Of a stretch of 52,033 nt of DNA, positions 1 to 7,372 are shown piece by piece. Position 1 is the first letter of the stretch; every line of letters begins with the position of its first letter. The notes under the pieces were generated by a model. It did no database searches. It was not told the origin of the DNA and saw only the letters and a program-made list of their open reading frames with translations. Origin of the DNA: an uncultured Pelagibacteraceae bacterium (GTDB taxonomy: Bacteria; Pseudomonadota; Alphaproteobacteria; Pelagibacterales; Pelagibacteraceae); assembly GCA_902632145.1 (NCBI GenBank), contig CACPBH010000003.1, positions 1 to 52,033 of the forward strand. Direction: 5' to 3'. Both the position numbers and the translations under genes were made by a program.

Positions 1-2
1 GG

Positions 3-1460
3 GGTAATCTAAGATCAATCGGAGAAAAAATTGGAAAAGTTGGAAAAACTTCTGGAATTATTCCTTTCATTAAAGTGATGGACTCTTTAACTTTAGCAAT
101 CAGCCAAGGTTCATTAAGAAGAGGCTCAGCTGCTTGTTATTTGCAAATTGATCATCCTGAAATTGAAGAGTTTATTGAAATGAGAAGACCAACTGGTGGA
201 GACGTAAATAGAAGATCTCTTAATTTACATCATGGTGTCTTAGTAACGGATGAGTTTATGAGAGCAGTAGAAACAGGTGGTCAATGGGCATTAAGAAGTC
301 CTTACGATGGATCTGTTCAACAAACTATACCAGCAAGAAATTTATGGATAAGATTATTGACTGCAAGAATTGAAACGGGTGAGCCTTACATCGTCTACAT
401 TGATACAGTTAACAGACAAATTCCACAGCATCACAAACTTGCCGGACTAAAAGTCAAAACATCTAATCTTTGTAGTGAAATTACTTTACCAACCGGAATA
501 GATAATGAGGGAAATCAAAGAACAGCTGTTTGTTGTTTGTCATCATTAAACTTGGACACGTACGATCAGTGGAAAGATGATCCACAATTTGTTGAAGACG
601 TAATGAGATTTTTAGATAATGTTATGACTGATTTTATAAATAGAGCCCCTGATGAGTTTGCTCACGCAAAATACTCAGCGATGAGAGAAAGAAGTGTTGG
701 TCTTGGAGTTATGGGATTACACTCATACTTCCAGCAAAAAAATATTCCTTTTGGATCAGTAATGAGCAAAGTGTGGAATAAAAAAATATTCCAGAATATT
801 CAAGAGAAAGTTGACGAAGCTTCAAAAACTTTAGCTGATGAGAGAGGATCATGTCCTGATGCAGCAGAGTATGGAATGAAGGAAAGATTTTCAAACAAAA
901 CTGCAATAGCTCCAACAGCTTCCATATCAATTATTTGTGGAGGATCTTCTCCAGGAATAGAACCTATTGCTGCTAACAGCTATACTCATAAAACACTTTC
1001 AGGTTCATTTAACGTTAGAAATAAATATTTAAAAAAGATACTTCAAAAATATAATAAGGACACAGATGAAGTTTGGTCAACAATAACAACCAACCAAGGA
1101 TCTGTATCACATTTAAATTTCTTAACAGCGAACGAAAAAGATACTTTTAAGACTGCTTTTGAAATTGATCAAAGATGGATTGTTGAACTTGGAGCAGATA
1201 GAACACCCCACATTTCACAAGCACAGTCAGTAAATATCTTCGTTCCAGCAGATATTCATAAAAAAGAACTTCACGATATTCATTTTCAAGCATGGAAGAA
1301 AGGTCTGAAAAGCCTTTATTACTGTAGATCCAAATCAATCCAGAGAGCTGAAAATGTAAACAATGGATCTTCAACAGATGTGACAAAAAATGTTTACTCT
1401 GGAAAACAAGAATCAAATAATGAAAACAATAACTATGAGGAGTGTTTATCATGTCAGTAG
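3..1460 (+). CDS. nrdA: Ribonucleoside-diphosphate reductase, alpha (large) subunit, 5'-truncated by window edge
   Basis: Catalytic subunit of class Ia ribonucleotide reductase, which reduces ribonucleoside diphosphates to deoxy forms in the cytoplasm with NrdB. The reading frame is open from base 3, so the gene begins before the window; 485 residues are visible, about the C-terminal two thirds. The active-site strand reads NLCSEITLPT, giving the Asn, thiyl-radical Cys and Glu of the family. It is followed by TAVCCLSSLNLD, which holds the second redox Cys. Near the end LYYCRS carries the Tyr-Tyr pair of the radical-transfer path, and the tail ECLSCQ keeps the C-terminal CxxC thiol shuttle. 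The first active-site Cys must lie upstream of the window. The 3' end overlaps nrdB by 10 bases. Identification is firm. Confidence 0.97.
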   Translation, partial: GNLRSIGEKIGKVGKTSGIIPFIKVMDSLTLAISQGSLRRGSAACYLQIDHPEIEEFIEMRRPTGGDVNRRSLNLHHGVLVTDEFMRAVETGGQWALRSPYDGSVQQTIPARNLWIRLLTARIETGEPYIVYIDTVNRQIPQHHKLAGLKVKTSNLCSEITLPTGIDNEGNQRTAVCCLSSLNLDTYDQWKDDPQFVEDVMRFLDNVMTDFINRAPDEFAHAKYSAMRERSVGLGVMGLHSYFQQKNIPFGSVMSKVWNKKIFQNIQEKVDEASKTLADERGSCPDAAEYGMKERFSNKTAIAPTASISIICGGSSPGIEPIAANSYTHKTLSGSFNVRNKYLKKILQKYNKDTDEVWSTITTNQGSVSHLNFLTANEKDTFKTAFEIDQRWIVELGADRTPHISQAQSVNIFVPADIHKKELHDIHFQAWKKGLKSLYYCRSKSIQRAENVNNGSSTDVTKNVYSGKQESNNENNNYEECLSCQ

Positions 1461-2458
1461 CAGAAAAAACTAAACCAACAATAATCCAGCCTAATAAAAT
1501 GGGCTTATTAGTAGAAAACCCAGTTTACAAACCCTTTAGATATCCATGGTGTTACGATGCCTGGTTAACTCAACAAAGAATTCATTGGTTACCGGAAGAG
1601 GTGCCTCTAGGAGATGATGTTAGAGATTGGCAGAAAAATTTATCAGTAGAAGAAAAAAATCTTTTAACTCATATATTTAGATTCTTTACTCAAGCAGATG
1701 TTGAGGTAAATAACTGTTACTTGAGGCATTACACAACAGTTTTTAAACCAACAGAAGTTTTAATGATGATGACAGCATTTGCTGCAATGGAAACGGTACA
1801 CATCGCTGCTTACTCTCATCTTTTAGATACTATTGGGATGCCAGAGACAGAATATTCCGCTTTCTTACAGTATAAAGAAATGAAAGATAAATATGATTAC
1901 ATGCAAGGTTTTGATGTTAAGTCAAAACACAACATAGCAATGACAATGGCCGTATTCTCTGCTTTCACAGAAGGTTTGCAATTGTTTGCTAGTTTCGCAA
2001 TCTTATTAAACTTCCCTAGATTCAATAAAATGAAAGGGATGGGCCAAATAGTAACTTGGTCAGTGAGAGACGAAACTTTGCACTGTAATTCTATGATCAG
2101 ACTATTTAGAGATTTCATTAAAGAGGAACCTCAAATTTGGAACGACAAATTAAAAAATGAAATTTATGAAGCATGTAAAACAATAGTTCATCACGAAGAT
2201 GCATTCATTGATCTTGCTTTCCAAATGGGTCCAATGCAAGGTTTGACTGCAGATGAAGTTAAACAATACATTAGATTTATTGGTAATAGAAGATTAGAGC
2301 AACTAGGTTTGAATCCTATTTACGATGTTAAGAAAAATCCATTAACTTGGTTAGATACAATGCTTAACGGAGTAGAGCACATGAACTTTTTTGAAGGTAG
2401 AGCTACAGAATACTCTAAAGCTTCAACAAAAGGTACATGGGGCGAAGTATTTGCTTAA
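1451..2458 (+). CDS. nrdB: Ribonucleoside-diphosphate reductase, beta subunit (radical-generating)
   Basis: Small subunit of class Ia ribonucleotide reductase; it houses the di-iron site and tyrosyl radical passed to NrdA. With the ATG at 1451 (335 residues) the ligands and radical Tyr fall at D83, E114, H117, Y121, E174, E208 and H211. The first four sit exactly one residue before the E. coli D84, E115, H118, Y122 numbering. I chose this ATG because GAGGAG at 1437-1442 lies eight bases upstream; the GTG at 1442 would start inside that ribosome-binding site. Overlap with the end of nrdA implies coupled translation. The stop codon abuts the stop of znuA on the other strand with no intervening base. 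Confidence 0.97.
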   Translation: MSVAEKTKPTIIQPNKMGLLVENPVYKPFRYPWCYDAWLTQQRIHWLPEEVPLGDDVRDWQKNLSVEEKNLLTHIFRFFTQADVEVNNCYLRHYTTVFKPTEVLMMMTAFAAMETVHIAAYSHLLDTIGMPETEYSAFLQYKEMKDKYDYMQGFDVKSKHNIAMTMAVFSAFTEGLQLFASFAILLNFPRFNKMKGMGQIVTWSVRDETLHCNSMIRLFRDFIKEEPQIWNDKLKNEIYEACKTIVHHEDAFIDLAFQMGPMQGLTADEVKQYIRFIGNRRLEQLGLNPIYDVKKNPLTWLDTMLNGVEHMNFFEGRATEYSKASTKGTWGEVFA

Positions 2459-3403
2459 TTAACAACCTTTAAAAGATGCATACATACTCTGTAATAACTC
2501 AGAGTACAAGCTTTTGCCTTTGTCTAAAGTTGCGCCAAGTGGATCTAGAACACTAGTTTTGATCTTAGTATCTTTTGCAATTGATTTTATAATAGCAGGA
2601 TTAAATTGAGGTTCTGAAAAAAGACAATTTACTTTTTCATGCTCTATAATTTCTCTAATCTCAGACAATTGTTCTGCCCCTGGCAAAACGTCTGGATTTA
2701 CAGTTAAAGCTCCAAGAACTTTAATACCAAATCTGTTTTCAAAATATTGATAAGCATCATGGAAAACAACAAATCTAAGATTTCCTTTAAGATCACTTTT
2801 AATATTTCTTGTTAAATTATCTAATTCAGACTGAGCCTTTTTAGAATTAGCTTTATATTTTGAGCTGTTATTTGGATCTAATTTAACTAATTGATTTTCG
2901 ATTTCTTTAACAATTACCTTAGCATTCATTGGATCTAGCCAAACGTGTGGATCGTGTTCTCCGTGAGCATGTCCTTCATGCCCGTGATCATCATGTTTCT
3001 TCTCTTTATGACCGTGTCCATGATCATCATGACCTTCAAATATATTTTTTTCTCTAAATTTAAGTTTTTTAACTCCACTTAAATCCATTATTTCAATATT
3101 TACTGCTTTTTTAGCAATTGTATTTAATGGTTTTTCTAAGAAAGCCTCTAAATCTTCACCAACCCAAATAATTAAATCAGCGTTTTCAATCATTTTTGCA
3201 TGAGAGGGTTTTAAACTAAATCCATGTGGAGAATTATAACCATCAACTATTACATCAGGTTTTCCAACACCATCCATAACGTAACTAACTAAGGAATGTA
3301 TTGGTTTAATTGATGCTACAACTTTCACTTCAGCTTTAGATATTGAAAGGGTTGCTAAAAATGCAAATAATACAGAAGAAATTAATTTAAGTATTTTATT
3401 CAT
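2459..3403 (-). CDS. znuA: Zinc ABC transporter, periplasmic substrate-binding protein
   Basis: Periplasmic zinc-binding component (314 residues) that delivers Zn2+ to ZnuBC. A signal peptide covers about residues 1-24 (Lys-rich start, hydrophobic core, cleavage near SKA/EVK). Three His sites match the family metal ligands: NSPHGFSLKPSH, EHDPHVWLDP and VVFHDAYQYF. Between the first two lies a His/Asp-rich loop (about residues 125-152) typical of zinc rather than manganese binders. Cys in VNCLFSEPQFNP and the C-terminal FKGC match the disulfide pair of E. coli ZnuA. It is divergent from znuC across the Zur operators. Zinc specificity is supported by the loop and by the operators. Confidence 0.93.
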   Translation of the reverse strand: MNKILKLISSVLFAFLATLSISKAEVKVVASIKPIHSLVSYVMDGVGKPDVIVDGYNSPHGFSLKPSHAKMIENADLIIWVGEDLEAFLEKPLNTIAKKAVNIEIMDLSGVKKLKFREKNIFEGHDDHGHGHKEKKHDDHGHEGHAHGEHDPHVWLDPMNAKVIVKEIENQLVKLDPNNSSKYKANSKKAQSELDNLTRNIKSDLKGNLRFVVFHDAYQYFENRFGIKVLGALTVNPDVLPGAEQLSEIREIIEHEKVNCLFSEPQFNPAIIKSIAKDTKIKTSVLDPLGATLDKGKSLYSELLQSMYASFKGC

Positions 3404-3407
3404 AATA

Positions 3408-3422
3408 TGTTATAAAGTAACA
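3408..3422. promoter_or_regulatory. Zur-type operator, znuA-proximal (imperfect)
   Basis: TGTTATAAAGTAACA: a 7-1-7 dyad with two mismatches in the second half-site. It lies 5 bases upstream of the znuA start and 18 bases, start to start, from a perfect copy. The half-site TGTTATA matches the known proteobacterial Zur motif. Repressor binding here would cover the znuA leader. Confidence 0.7.
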
Positions 3423-3425
3423 AAG

Positions 3426-3440
3426 TGTTATAATATAACA
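3426..3440. promoter_or_regulatory. Zur-type operator (perfect palindrome) over a -10 element
   Basis: TGTTATAATATAACA is a perfect 7-1-7 palindrome in the gap between divergent znuA and znuCB-zur. The plus strand contains a consensus TATAAT at 3429-3434 inside it, suitable as the -10 of znuC, though no good -35 is visible. Zinc-loaded Zur bound here should block transcription on both sides. The match to the Zur consensus, the flanking genes and the zur gene in the same cluster agree; binding itself is inferred. Confidence 0.85.
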
Positions 3441-3464
3441 TTTATTATTGCAAGGATTAATATT

Positions 3465-4217
3465 GTGAATAAATTAAATTCAGAGACCTTAATTAAAGTA
3501 GACAATGTTGGTCTATTTAAAAATGATAAATGGCTGGTTAAGGGTGTATCCTTAGAAGTAAAAAGGGGACAAATCGTTACATTAATTGGACCTAATGGGT
3601 CAGGAAAAACAACAACGGCAAAAATTGCTCTTGGTATTCACAAGAATATAGAGGGAAAAGTTTTAAAATTTACTGAAAAAGTTGGTTATGTCCCTCAAAA
3701 AATCTCTATCGATTGGACATTACCAATAAGAGTAGTTGATTTTATGTTACTCACACAAAATCTAAGCAATGAAGAAATTATAAATGCTTTAAAATTGACT
3801 GGAGTTGAACATCTTAAAAATAATAATTTAAGCAATTTATCTGGAGGAGAATTTCAAAGAGTTTTAATTGCAAGAGCAATTGCAAAAAATCCTGATCTTT
3901 TAGTGTTGGATGAACCAGTTCAAGGAGTAGATTTTAAAGGTGAAATCTCTCTTTATGAATTAATAAAAGAAATCTCAGAAAAGGTTAATTGTGGAATTTT
4001 ATTAATATCTCATGATTTACATGTTGTAATGTCTTCCACAGATTATGTAGTTTGTCTTAATGGACACGTTTGTTGCTCTGGCACACCACAATCTGTAGCT
4101 AACAATAATAAATATCAAGAGCTGTTTGGAGACCGTGCTTCAACAATTTTATCTGTGTACGAACACAAACATGATCATACTCACTCACCTGATGGAACAA
4201 TAAAGAGGAAACAATAG
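3465..4217 (+). CDS. znuC: Zinc ABC transporter, ATP-binding protein
   Basis: Cytoplasmic ATPase of the zinc importer (250 residues). The order of motifs is complete: Walker A GPNGSGKTT (about residues 42-50), Q-loop region VGYVPQK, signature LSGGEFQRV, Walker B LLVLDEP and the switch His in LISHD. The start is GTG at 3465 with AAGGA at 3452-3456. The last 20 residues include HKHDHTHSPDG, a small His-rich tail outside the ATPase core that might bind zinc. The TAG stop is followed at once by the ATG of znuB, so the two are co-translated. Expected to be Zur-repressed from the upstream palindromes. Confidence 0.93.
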   Translation: MNKLNSETLIKVDNVGLFKNDKWLVKGVSLEVKRGQIVTLIGPNGSGKTTTAKIALGIHKNIEGKVLKFTEKVGYVPQKISIDWTLPIRVVDFMLLTQNLSNEEIINALKLTGVEHLKNNNLSNLSGGEFQRVLIARAIAKNPDLLVLDEPVQGVDFKGEISLYELIKEISEKVNCGILLISHDLHVVMSSTDYVVCLNGHVCCSGTPQSVANNNKYQELFGDRASTILSVYEHKHDHTHSPDGTIKRKQ

Positions 4218-5021
4218 ATGTTTGATGATTTTTTTATAAGAGCTTTAATTGCTGGAATTGGAATTGCATTAGTCACCGGACCTCTTGGATGTTTTATAAT
4301 TTGGAGAAGGTTATCTTTTTTTGGTGATACATTATCTCACTCAGCATTACTTGGTGTGACTATAGCTTTCTTTTTTGAATTAAATATAGCGTTTTCAGTT
4401 TTTTTAATTTCATCAGCGATTGCACTGATACTTTTAAAACTTCAAAAAACCACAAAACTACCTGGGGACGCATTATTAGGTTTATTAGCACATTCATCTC
4501 TTGCAGTTGGTTTAGTTGTAATAGGTTTTCTTACCTCGATTCGATTTGATATAATGGGATTGTTATTTGGAGACATTTTAGCTGTAAATGAGATAGATCT
4601 GTTAATAATTTGGATCGGTGGAGCAGTAATCTTATTAATACTGAAATACATTTGGAAACCCTTGTTTGCCTCAACAGTTAATCATGAACTAGCTGAAGCT
4701 GAGGGCATGAACCCTGATAAAGTCAATGCAATCTTTACAGTTTTATTAGCAGCGATAATTGCAATATCAATTAAAATTGTAGGTCTTCTTCTGATAACAG
4801 GGATGTTAATTATGCCAGCTGCAATGGCAAGAAATGTTTCTAACAATCCAACGCAGATGGTTAAGTTGTCAATTATAGGAGGATTGTTATCAGTAATAAT
4901 TGGTTTATTTTCATCTTTAGAAATTAATACCCCTTCAGGACCTTCGATAATAACAGCTGCGTTAGTTTTATTTTGTCTTACACTTATTAAGATCAAAAAT
5001 TATTCTGAATTGAAAAAATGA
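4218..5021 (+). CDS. znuB: Zinc ABC transporter, membrane permease
   Basis: Inner-membrane permease (267 residues) of the ABC-3 family, pairing with ZnuC. Hydrophobic segments run through the protein and fit about eight transmembrane helices. Family-typical stretches are GCFIIWRRLSFFGDTLSHSA near residue 25, the loop NHELAEAEGMNP near 155 and LLITGMLIMPAAMARN near 190. It starts directly after the znuC stop, and zur follows after 23 bases, so the three genes look like one transcript. The ABC-3 family also includes Mn/Fe permeases; zinc is assigned from the neighbours. Confidence 0.92.
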   Translation: MFDDFFIRALIAGIGIALVTGPLGCFIIWRRLSFFGDTLSHSALLGVTIAFFFELNIAFSVFLISSAIALILLKLQKTTKLPGDALLGLLAHSSLAVGLVVIGFLTSIRFDIMGLLFGDILAVNEIDLLIIWIGGAVILLILKYIWKPLFASTVNHELAEAEGMNPDKVNAIFTVLLAAIIAISIKIVGLLLITGMLIMPAAMARNVSNNPTQMVKLSIIGGLLSVIIGLFSSLEINTPSGPSIITAALVLFCLTLIKIKNYSELKK

Positions 5022-5044
5022 TATTAAATTGGTAATTTATATTT

Positions 5045-5437
5045 ATGTCGCAAGCACAAATACTTTCTAAAAATCAACAAATTGTTTTAGATATTATTGA
5101 AAAAGCTAAAGGTCCTTTAAAAGCTTATTCCATACTTTTTAATGTGCAAAAAAAAGGAATTAACGCTCCTCAACAAATTTATCGAGCTCTAGATAAGCTG
5201 ATTGAAATGGGCAAAATTCATAAGATTGAAAGCAAAAATGCCTTCGTTGCATGCAGGAGTTCAAATTGTGAAATTTCAAAGGCAACTGCGTTTTCGATTT
5301 GTGAAAGTTGTGAAATGGTAGATGAAATAAGTGATGTAAAACTTTCAAAATATATATCTAGTTTTAATCATAAAAAAGGAATGAAATTTAAAAGATTTAA
5401 TTTAGAATTCTTTGGTTTGTGCAAAAAATGCAAATAA
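5045..5437 (+). CDS. zur: Fur-family regulator, zinc uptake regulator
   Basis: Zinc-responsive repressor (130 residues) with an N-terminal winged helix and C-terminal dimerisation domain. Cysteines C86/C89 (SICESC) and C126/C129 (CKKC) are spaced exactly as the structural zinc site of E. coli Zur (C103/C106/C143/C146). C70, H59 and E94 lie close to the places of its sensory ligands. The stretch before C86 (KATAFSIC) resembles Zur and lacks the HHxH block of Fur. One expected sensory His appears to be replaced. Encoded behind znuCB, so probably autoregulated through the upstream operators. Zur is preferred to Fur or Mur by the gene context. Confidence 0.88.
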   Translation: MSQAQILSKNQQIVLDIIEKAKGPLKAYSILFNVQKKGINAPQQIYRALDKLIEMGKIHKIESKNAFVACRSSNCEISKATAFSICESCEMVDEISDVKLSKYISSFNHKKGMKFKRFNLEFFGLCKKCK

Positions 5438-5560
5438 AAGACAAAATAAGCTAATCTTAAAAAATCATAAGCATATCTTCCATAATTCACTTTTTAGTTG
5501 AACTACGGTTACATTATTAATCCATACGTGTTAAAAAAATTGATGAAATTAGGAGGACAT

Positions 5561-6502
5561 ATGAAATATCTAAAATATTTAGTATCAATAATTACAGCAG
5601 TGTCTATTAGTAGTGTCGCGTTTGCAAACGAGATTAAGATGGGTAGAGCTGATTGGGACACAGGTTATTTCCAAGCTGAAGTTTATAAGCAAGCTTTAGA
5701 AAAAATGGGCTACAAAGTGTCAGGTCCAAAAACAATGAAGCCACAAGTATTCTACGTTGCTGCTGCAACAGGTGATGTAGATTTATGGGTCAATGGTTGG
5801 TTCGGCACACATGACGGTTACATCTCAGAGTCGAAAGGTAAAGTTAAACCGGTTGGCCATGTAATGAAAAAAGGTGGATTGCAGGGATACCTAATAGATA
5901 AAAAATCAGCTGACAAGTTTGGAATTAAAACAGTGTTGGATATTAAAAAACATGCCAAAAATTGGGACTCAAATGGTGATGGGAAAGCAGACATGGTAGC
6001 TTGCCCTCCAGGCTGGGGATGTGAAAAAGTAATCCAAAAACATTTTGATGAACTTGGTCTTGGTGAATTTATTAATCCAGTTAAGGCAGATTACTCAGCA
6101 TCTATGGCTGATGTAATTTCAAAATATAAAAATGGTAAGTCAGTGTTGTTTTATACATGGACACCTAACTGGACAGTTGGAACATTAAAGCTTGGGAAAG
6201 ATGTAGTTTGGATAGAAGTTCCTTACAGCGGATCTAAAGCAGGAAAGGTTCCTAATGCAACAAAATCTAAAGTAAATTTAGGTTTTGGAGCTGATGATAT
6301 TAGACCAGCCGCAAATGTTGACTTTTTAAAAGCAAATCCTAAAGTTGAAAAGATGTTAAAAAAAGCATCAATTCCTTTAGCTGACATTGCTGCTCAAAAC
6401 CTTAAGATGAATAAGGGTGAAAAGAGTGAGAAGGCTATTAAGAAGCACGCTAATGAATGGATAAAAGCAAATCAAAGTACATTTGATAGCTGGATCAAGT
6501 AA
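5561..6502 (+). CDS. proX: Glycine betaine/proline ABC transporter, substrate-binding protein
   Basis: Periplasmic binding protein of the ProX/OpuAC family (313 residues) for glycine betaine or related osmolytes. The ATG at 5561 is chosen because AGGAGG lies just before it at 5551-5556 and because a clean signal peptide follows (residues 1-22, ending AFA/NEI). Landmarks shared with E. coli ProX are SNGDGKADMVACPPGWGCE, FYTWTPNWTV and VVWIEVPYSG; Trp residues here supply the aromatic cage for a quaternary ammonium group. The gene is followed after 18 bases by the permease gene. About 120 bases upstream hold no gene; no promoter there is convincing. Exact substrate is uncertain. Confidence 0.92.
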   Translation: MKYLKYLVSIITAVSISSVAFANEIKMGRADWDTGYFQAEVYKQALEKMGYKVSGPKTMKPQVFYVAAATGDVDLWVNGWFGTHDGYISESKGKVKPVGHVMKKGGLQGYLIDKKSADKFGIKTVLDIKKHAKNWDSNGDGKADMVACPPGWGCEKVIQKHFDELGLGEFINPVKADYSASMADVISKYKNGKSVLFYTWTPNWTVGTLKLGKDVVWIEVPYSGSKAGKVPNATKSKVNLGFGADDIRPAANVDFLKANPKVEKMLKKASIPLADIAAQNLKMNKGEKSEKAIKKHANEWIKANQSTFDSWIK

Positions 6503-6520
6503 AGGTTCAGGTTAATTTTA

Positions 6521-7372
6521 ATGAATTTAAAATTAGCCCCTTCAGATTACGAAATATACATTCCATTAGGTGAATGGATTGAAGGAAATATTAAAGAGTG
6601 GCTATTCGAACAAAGGCCACTCTTTAAAAAAATTTCAGCACCAATAGATACTGTTTTAAACAGTTTAGACTCTTTTTTAAATTTTATTCCTTTTCCTATA
6701 ATACTTTTTATATTTATTTTCTTCGCATTCAAAACTAATGGTTTAAAGTTTGCAATTTTTTCATTTATAAGTTTACTATTTATTGATCTTGTTGATCTTT
6801 GGTCAGAAAGCATGACCACGCTTGCAATGATTTTTACTGCAGTTTTATTTTGTATGTTAATTGGAATTCCTCTTGGCATCATTGCTTCAAGAAGTAACAC
6901 TTTTGAAATTATTTTACGCCCAATACTTGATATAATGCAAACAATACCAAGTTTCGTTTATTTAATACCTGTAGTTATGCTTTTTGGGGTTGGTTTAACT
7001 CCTGGAGTGGTCGCTACTATTATATTTGCTTTACCACCAATTATTCGATTAACAAATTTAGGTATAAGGCAAGTTGGCAAAGGATTTAAAGAGGCGGGAT
7101 CAAGTTTGGGACTTACAAAATTTTTAATACTAATTAAAATTGAAATTCCTTTATCTTTAAAAACTATAATGGCAGGGGTCAATCAAACATTGATGCTTGC
7201 ATTGTCGATGGTGGTTATTGCAGCTCTTATAGGCGCTGGAGGGCTAGGTTTAACTGTATATATTGCACTTGGTAGACTTGATGTTGGTTCTGCAGTTATT
7301 GGCGGAACAGGCATTGTAATTCTAGCAATTATTTTAGATAGAATTACACAAAAAATTATTAAATCACACTAA
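6521..7372 (+). CDS. proW: Glycine betaine/proline ABC transporter, permease
   Basis: Integral membrane permease (283 residues) of the ProW/OpuAB type. An N-terminal amphipathic region (residues 1-60) precedes two hydrophobic segments (about 60-95) and the binding-protein-dependent transport domain. The EAA loop that docks the ATPase reads KEAGSSLGLTKFLILIKIEI (about residues 190-210). It is followed by ALSMVVIAALIGAGGLG, typical of ProW. It is shorter than the E. coli protein (354). No proV-type ATPase gene follows: the next gene is on the other strand and its stop overlaps this one by nine bases. The energising ATPase must be encoded elsewhere. Confidence 0.9.
   Translation: MNLKLAPSDYEIYIPLGEWIEGNIKEWLFEQRPLFKKISAPIDTVLNSLDSFLNFIPFPIILFIFIFFAFKTNGLKFAIFSFISLLFIDLVDLWSESMTTLAMIFTAVLFCMLIGIPLGIIASRSNTFEIILRPILDIMQTIPSFVYLIPVVMLFGVGLTPGVVATIIFALPPIIRLTNLGIRQVGKGFKEAGSSLGLTKFLILIKIEIPLSLKTIMAGVNQTLMLALSMVVIAALIGAGGLGLTVYIALGRLDVGSAVIGGTGIVILAIILDRITQKIIKSH

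Noticed and set aside
5438-5560. SAM or glycine riboswitch before proX
   Set aside because: I could not form a convincing aptamer-like pairing or match a known core by eye, so it is listed only as an unexplained leader.
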